From Pseudomonadota bacterium (GTDB taxonomy: Bacteria > Pseudomonadota > Gammaproteobacteria > Steroidobacterales > Steroidobacteraceae), in assembly GCA_018241505.1 (NCBI GenBank), contig JAFEDS010000004.1, positions 124,001 to 188,000 on the forward strand: a DNA stretch of 64,000 bases, in the 5' to 3' direction. Every line of letters begins with the position of its first letter. Position 1 is the first letter of the stretch. The notes beneath the pieces were generated by a model. It saw only the letters and a list, made by a program, of their open reading frames with translations. It ran no database searches and was not told the DNA's origin. The translations under genes and the position numbers were made by a program. Of this stretch, positions 9,681 to 18,570 are shown piece after piece.

Positions 9681-10952
9681 TCAGCGCCCCGAACGGGCCA
9701 GACGGCCGGCTTTTTCCCCTTCCACCTTGGCCAGTGCCGCATTGACATCGATCGCCAAGGGTTGGTTCGCCGATGCCGGCGTGCTTTTCAGCAACGACAC
9801 AATCGAGTCGGCCGTGAGGTGGTTGTTGGCGCTGAGCAACAGCGCAATCATGCCAGTCACTTCGGCGGCGGCGACCGAAGTACCGGATTCGAAGTCGTAT
9901 TCAGCGCCGGGTCGAAGTGTCATCACGTGAGTCGCCGGTGCGGTGAGAGTGGCGCTGCCGTGATTGCCTTCGCTGTTGCCCACGCCGATGACGCCGCTGA
10001 TGTTGGTGGGAAATGAGCCGGCCTCGCTGGTAGTCGAGCCTACGAAAATCACCCCCCGCTTGAGGCCTGCCTGCACCAATGCGGAGAGCAGGGGGTCGGC
10101 GGGGCCCCCAATGCTCATGTTGATCAGCGGGACATTGGCGTCGATGGCGGCCGCGATCGCTTGCGCCAGCGTGAAGGTATTGCAGGCGGCGTCGTCCGCG
10201 TTCGGGTTGAGCTGCCAGCAGGCTTCAAACACTTCAATTTGCGCCAGTGGCGCGATTCCTACGATACCCACCTTGTTGTTGGCCACGGCGGCGATCAATC
10301 CCGCCATCGCGGTCCCGTGCCGGTAGGCGCCGGCCGTCGTCCCGGCGCGAGTGGTGACAAACGAGCGGGTGGTGACGATCCGATCCTGGAGGTCCGGGTG
10401 TTTGCGGTCCACGCCGGTGTCAATCAAGGCAACCTTGATTCCTGCGCCCTGGGCCCGCTCGTGAGCGGCCGCGATATCCAACGACACGAGATTCGTCTGC
10501 AGGCCGTACAGCGGGTCGTTGTAGACAGTCGTAGGCGCGCTGCTCAGGGTGTGGAATTGTTGGAGCGGCTGCGCCAGCGTGATCTTCGGATCCTTGGTCA
10601 GCGCGGCCAGCACTTCCGCCACCGGGCGATTATCCGGAATTTCGTACACCACGCAGTGCACACCGAGCTGCTTGATAGGCCAGCTCGCAACCTGCTTCAG
10701 GGAGTAGGTGTCGGCGACCCGCTGGGCATTGTTGTGGGCACCCTGGGCGACCCGGTAGGTACCGCTCATGTAGCGGCGGCCGGTTGAGCCGGCCCGTGAT
10801 GTCGGGCGGACCGGATCGTTCGCGAAGGTCACGACCACAAAGCGGTGGCCGTCATCGAAGGTGGTCGCTGCCGTGTCAGCCGATGCGGGCGCACCGATCC
10901 AGACTGACAGGACCAGTGCAGCTAGAGCGCTCGCACGCGCAAGGAGGCGCAT
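9681..10952 (-). CDS. Exported S8 (subtilisin-like) peptidase with altered active-site surroundings
   Basis: The 423-residue protein has a signal peptide (cut probably after APASA, residue 25), a propeptide-like region (about 35-135) and a subtilase domain. Catalytic Asp178 (ALIDTGVDRKHPDL), His212 (YRHGTAMAGL) and Ser359 (ESGTSVAAAEVTG) are present. The oxyanion-hole asparagine normally found in a GN motif is replaced: the sequence reads VIFVGSTTSE, with Ser306 there. The usual GTSMAAPH has become GTSVAAAE. It is the last gene of an ECF sigma / anti-sigma operon, starting on the anti-sigma stop (TAATG). It may be a weak protease or a binding protein. Confidence 0.88.
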   Translation of the reverse strand: MRLLARASALAALVLSVWIGAPASADTAATTFDDGHRFVVVTFANDPVRPTSRAGSTGRRYMSGTYRVAQGAHNNAQRVADTYSLKQVASWPIKQLGVHCVVYEIPDNRPVAEVLAALTKDPKITLAQPLQQFHTLSSAPTTVYNDPLYGLQTNLVSLDIAAAHERAQGAGIKVALIDTGVDRKHPDLQDRIVTTRSFVTTRAGTTAGAYRHGTAMAGLIAAVANNKVGIVGIAPLAQIEVFEACWQLNPNADDAACNTFTLAQAIAAAIDANVPLINMSIGGPADPLLSALVQAGLKRGVIFVGSTTSEAGSFPTNISGVIGVGNSEGNHGSATLTAPATHVMTLRPGAEYDFESGTSVAAAEVTGMIALLLSANNHLTADSIVSLLKSTPASANQPLAIDVNAALAKVEGEKAGRLARSGR

Positions 10953-11665
10953 TAGTGCTCCAGGGCATCCGGCGCTCGCTGCTCAGCCGGTGTGCCCTCA
11001 TCCGCAAGGGGTTCTATCCACAACACGCGCGGATCCGTCCGCAGCCGCTCCGCAAGGGCGTGCAACTGCCTCGTCGAGCTTTTCCCACTGGCGCCCACTG
11101 GCGTCACACCCAGCACACCCGTGCTATCCGGACCGTGCACAATCTGCGCACCACCGGCTCGCAGGAGCTCCTCCACCTCGCCGATGGGGATGTTGCGATC
11201 GAGTGCGACATGCAGAACGGTTGGCGCCGGCGCCGTGTCCGTGTGTGTCGCGTACAGTGGCTGGGACCAGCGATACGCCTGGACCATCATGCCGGTAATG
11301 CCAAACATCAACAGGAAGCTGGCTGCCCAGGCGAGTCCGGGCGGGCGCCACAGTGAAACGTGGCTCAGCCTCGAAATCCACGACGGCTGCGACTTCGGAC
11401 GTCGTACGGACTCCGTACCTTCTTCGCTGTCGATGCGATCCATCAGCTTGCGAAACGACGGTCCCGGCGCGTAAGTCACCCGATCGGGCTCGGTGAAACC
11501 CTTCCCCATCAGATGTTGCACGGCCAACTCCTGCTCGCAGGCACTGCAGTGCCGCACATGCTCCTCCGCCACCTCGCGTTCAGACGCGGATAGCCGGCCG
11601 GTCGCGAGCCACGGCAACAGGAGCCAGATTTCCTCGTGCCGGTTGTGTTCATTGGAAGCGATCAT
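10952..11665 (-). CDS. Membrane anti-sigma factor with subtilase-propeptide-like periplasmic domain
   Basis: Residues 1-50 contain a zinc-binding anti-sigma motif (His36-x3-Cys40-x2-Cys43). A single membrane helix follows at about 111-128. The periplasmic part (149-220) reads like an inhibitor-I9/subtilase propeptide: a strand VLHVALDR, a helix EVEELLRAGGAQIV, then LAERLRTDPRVLWIEPL. The gene overlaps the sigma gene by 4 bases and the subtilase by 1 base. By family knowledge it holds the ECF sigma at the membrane. That the periplasmic domain binds the neighbouring subtilase is my inference. Confidence 0.85.
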   Translation of the reverse strand: MIASNEHNRHEEIWLLLPWLATGRLSASEREVAEEHVRHCSACEQELAVQHLMGKGFTEPDRVTYAPGPSFRKLMDRIDSEEGTESVRRPKSQPSWISRLSHVSLWRPPGLAWAASFLLMFGITGMMVQAYRWSQPLYATHTDTAPAPTVLHVALDRNIPIGEVEELLRAGGAQIVHGPDSTGVLGVTPVGASGKSSTRQLHALAERLRTDPRVLWIEPLADEGTPAEQRAPDALEH

Positions 11666-12309
11666 TTCCCACCTCGTGTCTCGGTAGGAGGAGAGCTACC
11701 GCCCAGCACGGGAAGCAGCTTCTGCAACTTTGCCCGCGCATGAAACAAGCGCGTCTTCACCGTGTTGACAGGACAACCCATAATTGACGAAATCTCCTCA
11801 CAGGAATAACCCAGCTCGTAACAGAGCTCAACGGCGAGCCGTTGCTCGATCGGAAGCTGTCCCAGGGCCTGCACGAGCCAGTCCCTCAGTTCCTCGGTCC
11901 GCATCGGTTCATCACTCGTAGGTGGCTCGAGCAGGACATCGAGGTTCTCCTGGGAACCCGCGCGTGCCGCGGATCGGAACGCGTTTCTCGCCCGTCGATA
12001 CGCGATGCCGAGAATCCAGGTAGAGGGCTGGGAATCGCCGCGGAAGTCCGCTGCCTTCTTCCACACAATCCAGAAGGTGTCATTGATGACTTCTTCGGCG
12101 ACGTCATAGCGTCGCGTCAGGCGCGTCAGGAAACGCGCGAGCCGGCGGTGGTAGAGATTGTAAAGCTCTTCAAATGCCCGCCGGTCGCCACGGGCGATTT
12201 TGGCAATGAGCTCCGACTCGCGGGCCGCGGATGCGCCACTTCGGTAGCCGGGCTCCGCCGCTGCCGGCGTGCCATGTGTCTCGTTTTGGTTCGGGCCTCT
12301 CACGCGCAT
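11662..12309 (-). CDS. ECF sigma factor
   Basis: The 215-residue protein has region 2 (AFEELYNLYHRRLARFLTRL, DVAEEVINDTFWIVW) and region 4 (LPIEQRLAVELCYELGYSCEEISSIMGCPVNTVKTRLFHARAKL). Such factors direct RNA polymerase to stress or envelope regulons. It is the first gene of the operon with the anti-sigma factor and subtilase. Start ATG 12309 follows AAAGGATAGGA. No clear autoregulated promoter was recognised in the 71 bases upstream. Confidence 0.92.
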   Translation of the reverse strand: MRVRGPNQNETHGTPAAAEPGYRSGASAARESELIAKIARGDRRAFEELYNLYHRRLARFLTRLTRRYDVAEEVINDTFWIVWKKAADFRGDSQPSTWILGIAYRRARNAFRSAARAGSQENLDVLLEPPTSDEPMRTEELRDWLVQALGQLPIEQRLAVELCYELGYSCEEISSIMGCPVNTVKTRLFHARAKLQKLLPVLGGSSPPTETRGGK

Positions 12310-12380
12310 TCCTATCCTTTATCGGTCAGTGTCGCGCGGATTCCTCCTGGTTCAAACCGGGGCCTCAAAAAGATGATAGA

Positions 12381-13118
12381 TCAAAAATGCCAGCTCACCG
12401 AGCCGGCGAAGCGGCTGCCGGCCCGGCCGTAGGGCGACAGGATCTGCGCCCGCTCCTGGGCGGCGTAGTACCCGGCATCGATCCTCAAGCCCTTGAATTC
12501 AAAGGCAAGGCCGGCGTTTCCATAAAAATAGTCGTCGCTGTCCAGGACGTAGTAGCCCACTCCCGCGGTCAAAAACAGCCGGCCGAGCAGCGGCAACTGG
12601 GTGACAGAATCGACCGAATAGGCTGGGTAACGTCCGAGGCGATAGCCGGACTGGAAGCGCACGGCGTTCGGGCTGTAGGCCACAGTCAGGGTCCAGGAGT
12701 CGAGGTACGAAACAGCGACAGACAGCTCCTGGTAATCATTGTTGAGGGGCACATTCCCGTGCTTGTACTGGTAGCTGACGCCGGTGAGCGTGGTGCTCCA
12801 CGCAGGCGAAAGGTCGAAGCGGTGCCCGATGTATTCCTGGAGCTCGTAGTTCCACCCGAGTGTGATGTATTCCCTGTGCCAGGTACGGTTGAGTGTCGAG
12901 GCGAATACCCCTACGAAAGTCCCATCACTGGTTGCCATGTGCAGATCCAGTTGGCCGGCGGGGCGGCCACCGGTTTGAGATACGCCCCGGTAGATGTAAT
13001 CGCTCGTGTAGGTGACATCGGCATTGAAAGTGATGGCAACAGCCGTCCGGGGCGCCAGCGCCGCGACCGCGATCAGAAGGCAGAAAACTGCGATTCGTGA
13101 CGGTAAAGATGGACCCAC
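12381..13118 (-). CDS. TorF-family putative outer-membrane porin (TIGR02001 type)
   Basis: The protein has a signal peptide (cut probably after RTAVA), the family hallmark FNADVTYTSDYIYRGVSQTGG at the mature N terminus (starting about residue 31), alternating beta-strand pattern and a terminal aromatic (SWHF) expected for outer-membrane beta-barrel insertion. Length 245 is normal for the family. It lies next to an aromatic-acid MFS importer on the same strand, so it may help solutes across the outer membrane; that link is inference. Confidence 0.85.
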   Translation of the reverse strand: MGPSLPSRIAVFCLLIAVAALAPRTAVAITFNADVTYTSDYIYRGVSQTGGRPAGQLDLHMATSDGTFVGVFASTLNRTWHREYITLGWNYELQEYIGHRFDLSPAWSTTLTGVSYQYKHGNVPLNNDYQELSVAVSYLDSWTLTVAYSPNAVRFQSGYRLGRYPAYSVDSVTQLPLLGRLFLTAGVGYYVLDSDDYFYGNAGLAFEFKGLRIDAGYYAAQERAQILSPYGRAGSRFAGSVSWHF

Positions 13119-13154
13119 TATGTCCCTCGAAACGCCCGTGACAATTGTTCGTTG

Positions 13155-14507
13155 TCAGGAGTTTAGAGGTAATTGGGAACGAGTTGGCCATTCGTGCGCC
13201 TTTTCTGACGCCGGTGGGCGGCAGGACAGCAGGGCCAGGACGGCGGCCGCGAGCAACGATCCCAGCGCTATGGCCGTTGCGACTGCCGGCAGCGAATAGC
13301 CCGCGGTGAACAGGAAACCGGCGGCAATCGGCCCCAGCGCGGCCCCGCCGCGACCCAAACCGATTGAAACTCCGGTGCCCGTGGCCCGCACCTGTGTTGG
13401 AAACACCTGGGCGTAGATCGCATACAGTCCGACGATCCCGGCATTGGTGCAAAATCCGGCTACGGCGCACAGCGCGGATAATTCGTTCAGGTCGGGACTG
13501 GCGCGGCCGAACAGAACCACCATGACGGTCGACAACAACATGACGCCGATGGTGAGCGGCTTCAGTCCGATCTTCTGGCTGAGAACTCCCAGAAGGGCAC
13601 CGCCGGTGGCGCCGCCGACATTGGCCCACACGAGCACGCCCGCCGCGGCGGCTGCCGGGAAGTGCATGTCCACTACGATCTTGGGAATCCATTTCAAGAT
13701 GAAATAGAACGTCATCATGTGGAGGAAGCAGGCGAGGGCGCACAGGATCGTGGTGAGTCGCAGCGCCGGCGAGAAGAGGTCGGCGAGGGCGCGCTGGCGT
13801 AGCTGTGTCACCGGTGGAGGCAGGGTTGCGAGGGTGGCGTGTCCCATGCGGGCCAGTGCTTTGTTGATTCGCTGCAGGGCGTTGGCTGGTTGCTTCAGCG
13901 CGAGCCAGTGAACTGATTCGGGCATGACGAACAGCAGCAGCGGAATGAACAACGCGGTGACGGTTCCACCGAAATAAAACACCGAGCGCCAGCCATGGTC
14001 CTGCAGCAGGATTTTGACCACGGAGCCGCCCACGACCGCGCCGATGGGATAGCCGTTGGCCATCAATGCAACACTCAGGCTGCGCCGCCGCAGGTTGGAA
14101 AATTCCGCCGCGACCGCGTTCGCAGTGGCGAGCAGCCCGCCGATCCCCAGTCCCGTCGTGAATCGCCAGACCTGCAGCCCGGGTATCTGTTTCACTCCGG
14201 TCACCATGAACATGCCAACGCTCATCAGCACCAGGCAGATGAGCATCGTGGGGCGGCGGCCGATGCGGTCGGCCATCCTGCCCAGCACGAGCGCCCCCAA
14301 CGCCATGCCAAACAGCTCCATCGACAGCACGACGCCCAGGGCCGCGCGGTCGATGCCCCATTCGGCGGCAATGCCCGGGGCGGCGAAACTGATCGACAGG
14401 ACATCGAATCCGTCCAGAGCCGTGAGGCCGACGGTCATTGCAACAGCCACGATTTGCAGCGCGCTCATGGGCGCGCTGAACAGAGTTTCGCGAGGATCGG
14501 TGCTCAT
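13155..14507 (-). CDS. MFS transporter, aromatic acid:H+ symporter-like (PcaK/BenK type)
   Basis: A 450-residue, 12-helix inner-membrane carrier. Its first loop signature GRMADRIGRRP and the first-helix DGFDVLSISFAAPGIA fit the AAHS family, where an aspartate pair in helix 1 (ALDGFD) is needed for 4-hydroxybenzoate, vanillate or protocatechuate uptake. The gene is near S-formylglutathione hydrolase and 10 kb from a LigM-like demethylase, consistent with import of methoxylated aromatic acids. The substrate is inferred from family only. Confidence 0.85.
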   Translation of the reverse strand: MSTDPRETLFSAPMSALQIVAVAMTVGLTALDGFDVLSISFAAPGIAAEWGIDRAALGVVLSMELFGMALGALVLGRMADRIGRRPTMLICLVLMSVGMFMVTGVKQIPGLQVWRFTTGLGIGGLLATANAVAAEFSNLRRRSLSVALMANGYPIGAVVGGSVVKILLQDHGWRSVFYFGGTVTALFIPLLLFVMPESVHWLALKQPANALQRINKALARMGHATLATLPPPVTQLRQRALADLFSPALRLTTILCALACFLHMMTFYFILKWIPKIVVDMHFPAAAAAGVLVWANVGGATGGALLGVLSQKIGLKPLTIGVMLLSTVMVVLFGRASPDLNELSALCAVAGFCTNAGIVGLYAIYAQVFPTQVRATGTGVSIGLGRGGAALGPIAAGFLFTAGYSLPAVATAIALGSLLAAAVLALLSCRPPASEKAHEWPTRSQLPLNS

Positions 14508-14715
14508 GCGGCGATTCTCTGTAATCGCTACGCACTAGAAAAGGCCGGCAGGCGATGATCGCACACCGGCTGGGGCGTCAGCCGGGCACTGAAGCGTTCC
14601 ATTCCTAGAACGGCGGTTGCGGCCGGCCATGGCGGCAGGGCGCCCGAGCGGTGCTCTGGTCCATAATGGGGTCGTTTCCGCATGCCCCCTTCCCGAGCGA
14701 GCAAAGGTAAAGGTA

Positions 14716-15579
14716 ATGACCGGCCAACCCGCGTTTGAAGTCATCAGTCAACACAAGTGTTTCGACGGCACCGTCGGTTTTTACAAGCACAATTCCACGA
14801 GCACCGGCACGTCCATGCGCTTTTCGGTGTTTGTCCCCCAACAGGGCCGCGCGGGCCGCACCCCTGTGTTGTATTACCTCGCCGGACTCACTTGCACGGA
14901 AGAGACTTTCATGATCAAGGCGGGCGCGCAGCGCGTGGCGGCCGAGCTGGGCCTGATGCTGGTGGCGCCGGATACCAGCCCGCGCGGTCTCAACATTCCG
15001 GGTGACAGCGAATCCTGGGATTTTGGGGTGGCGGCCGGGTTCTACCTGGATGCAACACGGGAGCCGTGGGCCAGGAACTATCGCATGTACAGCTACATCA
15101 CGCGGGAGCTGCGTGAGTTGATTGAGGCGCAGTTCCCGGCCGATCCCGCCCGTACCGGGATCTTCGGGCACTCCATGGGAGGCCACGGTGCTCTGGTGCT
15201 GGGAATGCGCAACCCGGGCATCTACAAGTCGATCTCCGCGTTCGCGCCCATCTCCGCCCCCAGCCAGGTACCGTGGGGTCAGAAGGCCTTCGGCGGTTAC
15301 CTGGGCGATGACAAGAGTCAGTGGGCCGAGTATGACGCGACCGAAATCGTCTCCCGCCTGAAGGATGCCGCGCGCCGGCCGCCCCTGTTGATCGACCAGG
15401 GCCTCGGCGACCAGTTCCTCGACAAGCAGTTACCGCAACACGTGTTTGAAGCGGCGGCCGGCAAGGCTGGATATCCGCTGACGCTGCGGCGTCACGCAGG
15501 TTATGACCATGGCTACTACTTTATTTCCACCTTCATGGAGGACCACCTGCGCCATCACGCGAAGATCCTTGGGAAGTAA
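14716..15579 (+). CDS. fghA: S-formylglutathione hydrolase
   Basis: The 287-residue esterase hydrolyses S-formylglutathione to formate and glutathione, the last step of glutathione-linked formaldehyde detoxification. It begins MTGQPAFEVISQHKCFDGTV and has the nucleophile serine in GHSMGGHGAL, an aspartate in LIDQGLGDQFLD and histidine in GYDHGYYF. Start ATG 14716 follows AAAGGTAAAGG; longer readings lack family similarity. The formate produced is the substrate of the fds gene products downstream. No AdhC/FrmA dehydrogenase lies beside it. It overlaps the convergent LysR gene by 47 bases. Confidence 0.93.
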   Translation: MTGQPAFEVISQHKCFDGTVGFYKHNSTSTGTSMRFSVFVPQQGRAGRTPVLYYLAGLTCTEETFMIKAGAQRVAAELGLMLVAPDTSPRGLNIPGDSESWDFGVAAGFYLDATREPWARNYRMYSYITRELRELIEAQFPADPARTGIFGHSMGGHGALVLGMRNPGIYKSISAFAPISAPSQVPWGQKAFGGYLGDDKSQWAEYDATEIVSRLKDAARRPPLLIDQGLGDQFLDKQLPQHVFEAAAGKAGYPLTLRRHAGYDHGYYFISTFMEDHLRHHAKILGK

Positions 15580-16489
15580 CCGCTGAGATCAGTATTTCAC
15601 GCAGCCACGCGTGTCCCGGGTCGGGTTCGTTGCGCCTGTGCCAGATGACCACCTCGTGTGTGTCAGGTGTTTCAAAAGGCACCGGCAGCAACTTCACGGG
15701 TGCCAGCTTCGCGAGCGTGCGCGCGAGATCTTCCGGGAGCGTTGCAACCAACTGTGTGCCCGCGAGCAGGAATGGAATCTCGAGCAGCCCCTGCGTGGTG
15801 GCACGGACATCCAGGTCCGCGCTCAACAGGCGCCGCACCAGCTCTTCGAGTGGAATGGTATGACCGCTCGGCCAACCAAACAGGTGGGGCAGGCGCAGGT
15901 ACTGTTCCGCGGTGATTGTGTCGCCCACGGAGGGATGATCCTGTGCGACGGCACACAGCCAGCGCACCGGCCGCAGGTCGACGATGCGCAGCGACTCGGG
16001 GAACTCGCGCAGCCCGAAGAGTCTCAGACTGTTGAGCCCGATGAACAGGTCGGCATCCCCGTACTCGAGGCGCGAGAGGGTTGTTTCGGAAAAGTGTTCG
16101 ATGTGACAACGGATGCCCGGCGCCTCGTTGGCGAGACGTTGGAATACCGCCGGCATCACGCGCAGCAACGCGTCTGCCGAGACAATCAGGGTAAAGGTCC
16201 TCTGCACGGTCCGCGGATCGAACGTCGGCTGAGAGCCGATGGTGGCCTGGATCTGCAGGAGCGCCTCCCGGACCGGGCCGACGAGCGACAGCCCGCGCGG
16301 GGTCAACTGAAGGTCGCGGCCGACTCGGACCAGCAGCGGGTCGCCGAAATAGTCGCGCAGCCTCTGCAGGGCGGCGCTCATGGCCGGCTGCGAGACAAAG
16401 ACCCGTTCGGCCGCCCGGGTGACATTTTTTTCCTGAAGCAGGGCGTCCAGGGCAATCAAGAGATTGAGATCGAAGCGGTTGAGCTGCAT
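15533..16489 (-). CDS. LysR-family regulator (NodD-like), divergent from fdsG
   Basis: Residues 1-60 are a LysR helix-turn-helix (ALLQEKNVTRAAERVFVSQPAMSAALQRLR), followed by a substrate-binding domain. The start at 16489 is 42 bases from fdsG on the opposite strand. That arrangement, and the known use of LysR-type regulators for fds operons in other bacteria, suggest control of the formate dehydrogenase genes. The effector is unknown. Confidence 0.88.
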   Translation of the reverse strand: MQLNRFDLNLLIALDALLQEKNVTRAAERVFVSQPAMSAALQRLRDYFGDPLLVRVGRDLQLTPRGLSLVGPVREALLQIQATIGSQPTFDPRTVQRTFTLIVSADALLRVMPAVFQRLANEAPGIRCHIEHFSETTLSRLEYGDADLFIGLNSLRLFGLREFPESLRIVDLRPVRWLCAVAQDHPSVGDTITAEQYLRLPHLFGWPSGHTIPLEELVRRLLSADLDVRATTQGLLEIPFLLAGTQLVATLPEDLARTLAKLAPVKLLPVPFETPDTHEVVIWHRRNEPDPGHAWLREILISAVTSQGSSRDGAGGPP

Positions 16490-16531
16490 GGCGGCGTCAT
16501 CTTACAAGCGAGGCGTATAATGGGCGGACCT

Positions 16532-17014
16532 ATGAAATCAATGCTCCCCGAAGAACGCGAGACAGTCCGTCGTATTGTTGCGGACATGAAGGACCGTCCC
16601 GGTCCTCTCATTGAGGTGCTGCATTCGGTGCAGGCCGCGCTGGGGCATGTGCCCTCTGACGCAGTGCCGATCATGGCTGAGGCGCTGAACCTGTCTCGCG
16701 CAGAGGTACACGGAGTCGTGACCTTCTATCACTTCTTCCGCGAAACCCCACCGGGTAAGCACACGGTGCAGATATGCCGGGCCGAAGCGTGTCAGTCAAT
16801 GGGGGCCGACGCTCTGGTTGCGCATGCAAAGAAGCGCTTGGGAGTCGACTTCCACGAGACAACACCCGACGGTGTATTTTCATTGGAGCCGGTTTTCTGT
16901 TTGGGAAACTGCGCGTGCTCGCCCGCGGCGATGATTGACGGCCGCCTCTACGGACGTGTGAGTCCGCAGCGTTTTGACGAGCTCGTGGCGGAGAACAAAT
17001 CATGCGCGCGGTGA
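16532..17014 (+). CDS. fdsG: NAD-dependent formate dehydrogenase gamma subunit (NuoE-like)
   Basis: This protein of about 160 residues carries a thioredoxin-like [2Fe-2S] domain with the NuoE pattern C-x4-C (CRAEAC) and C-x3-C (CLGNC). It begins MKSMLPEERETVRRIVADMK; ATG 16520 is an alternative in-frame start, and TATAAT at 16516-16521 could be a -10 box. In FdsGBA complexes this subunit passes electrons between the molybdenum subunit and the NAD-reducing beta subunit. It overlaps fdsB by 13 bases. The catalytic fdsA is not nearby. Confidence 0.88.
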   Translation: MKSMLPEERETVRRIVADMKDRPGPLIEVLHSVQAALGHVPSDAVPIMAEALNLSRAEVHGVVTFYHFFRETPPGKHTVQICRAEACQSMGADALVAHAKKRLGVDFHETTPDGVFSLEPVFCLGNCACSPAAMIDGRLYGRVSPQRFDELVAENKSCAR

Positions 17015-18561
17015 CGGTTTACGTGCCGTGCGATGCGGCGGCGCTGTCAATTGGCGCTGAGGAAGTTGCCAACGCGATTTCCAAGGAATGCTCGGCTCGC
17101 GGTATCGAGTTGAAGCTCATCCGCAATGGCTCGCGCGGCGCCTGCTGGCTCGAGCCTTTGGTTGAAGTGGTTACACCCGTGGGCCGTGTTGCCTATGGTC
17201 CGGTGACTGCCGCGGATGTGCCCGGACTGTTTGCGGCCGACTTCCTGAACGGCAAGGGACACCCGTTATTCCTCGGGCCGACGGCCGAGATTCCGTGGTT
17301 GGCATCGCAACAGCGGCTCACCTTTGCGCGTGTGGGTATCGTCGATCCCGCCAGCGTCGCCGACTTTGTGGCCAACGGCGGTTACCAGGGATTGCGGCGC
17401 GCGCTGTCGATGGCGCCGCAAGAGATCGTGCAGGCGATCCTCGATTCGGGCTTGCGCGGCCGCGGGGGTGCCGCATTTCCCACTGGTATCAAGTGGAAGA
17501 CCGTTCTCGATCAGGCAGTCGAACAGAAGTACGTTACCTGCAACGCGGACGAAGGCGACTCGGGGACGTTCTCCGATCGTATGTTGATGGAGGGGGATCC
17601 CCTCTGTTTGATTGAAGGCATGACCATCGCCGGCATCGCAGTCGGTGCCACGCAGGGTTATATCTATCTGCGCGCGGAATACCCGCATTCCTATCGTGCG
17701 CTCAACGCTGCCATCGCCGCGGCCTACCAGGCTCGCTACCTGGGCTCCGACGTGCTGGGCAGCGGCAAGCGATTCGACCTCGAAGTGAGGCTCGGTGCCG
17801 GCGCCTACGTGTGCGGTGAAGAGACCTCCATGCTTCAGAGTCTCGAGGGCAAGCGCGGTGAGGTCCGCGTTCGTCCGCCATTGCCCGCTATCAACGGTTT
17901 GTTCATGAAGCCGACCATAGTGAACAATGTCATGACGTTTGCGAGCGTGCCCACGATCCTGCACCGTGGCGCGGAGTTCTATAAAAACTTCGGTATGGGC
18001 CGCTCCCGCGGCACGCTGCCGCTGCAGCTTGCCGGCAATATCAAACGCGGCGGTCTCATTGAACGGGCGTTTGGAGTCAGCCTGCGCGAGCTGTTGTACG
18101 ACTACGGGGGTGGTTCGGCGACGGGCCGCCCGATCCGTGCCGTGCAGGTCGGCGGTCCGCTGGGCGCCTTCATTCCGGCCTCACAGTTCGATGTGCTGAT
18201 TGACTACGAAGCCTTGGGGGCCATCGGGGCGCTGTTGGGACACGGGGGTATCGTCGTGTTTGACGACACGGTCGACATGGCCCGCATGGCACGTTATGCG
18301 CTGGAGTTCTGCGCGATCGAATCCTGTGGCAAGTGCACGCCATGCCGTATCGGCTCGACGCGCGGCGTGGAAGTCATCGACAAGATCATGAGCGGCATCG
18401 ACAGTGAACGGAACCTCGCGCTGTTGGAAAATCTCTGTGACACCATGGTGGTCGGATCGCTGTGCGGCCTGGGTGGCATGGCGCCTTTCCCGGTGCAGAG
18501 CGCCATCAAGCATTTCCGCGCTGACTTCAGGGCGAAGGCACCGCTGAAGCGGGCAGGGTAG
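17002..18561 (+). CDS. fdsB: NAD-dependent formate dehydrogenase beta subunit (NuoF-like)
   Basis: The 519-residue protein has an N-terminal thioredoxin-like part and a NuoF core. GRGGAAFPTG binds FMN/NADH, CNADEGDSGTFSDR is typical of NuoF, and ESCGKCTPCR with the later GSLCGLGG cysteine coordinates a [4Fe-4S] cluster. It is the diaphorase that reduces NAD with electrons from formate oxidation. The gene overlaps fdsG and is followed by fdhD rather than the expected large molybdenum subunit. Confidence 0.92.
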   Translation: MRAVTVYVPCDAAALSIGAEEVANAISKECSARGIELKLIRNGSRGACWLEPLVEVVTPVGRVAYGPVTAADVPGLFAADFLNGKGHPLFLGPTAEIPWLASQQRLTFARVGIVDPASVADFVANGGYQGLRRALSMAPQEIVQAILDSGLRGRGGAAFPTGIKWKTVLDQAVEQKYVTCNADEGDSGTFSDRMLMEGDPLCLIEGMTIAGIAVGATQGYIYLRAEYPHSYRALNAAIAAAYQARYLGSDVLGSGKRFDLEVRLGAGAYVCGEETSMLQSLEGKRGEVRVRPPLPAINGLFMKPTIVNNVMTFASVPTILHRGAEFYKNFGMGRSRGTLPLQLAGNIKRGGLIERAFGVSLRELLYDYGGGSATGRPIRAVQVGGPLGAFIPASQFDVLIDYEALGAIGALLGHGGIVVFDDTVDMARMARYALEFCAIESCGKCTPCRIGSTRGVEVIDKIMSGIDSERNLALLENLCDTMVVGSLCGLGGMAPFPVQSAIKHFRADFRAKAPLKRAG

Positions 18562-18570
18562 TCCGCCCAC

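Noticed and set aside
12925-14535. Long open frame antisense to the MFS transporter gene
   Set aside because: Its translation is Arg/Pro/Gly-rich with no family features, and it mirrors the MFS and porin genes on another frame; high GC content leaves such frames open by chance.
15611-16531. Extended FdsG reading frame of over 460 residues
   Set aside because: The upstream part is antisense to the LysR regulator; NuoE-like similarity starts at about 16532.
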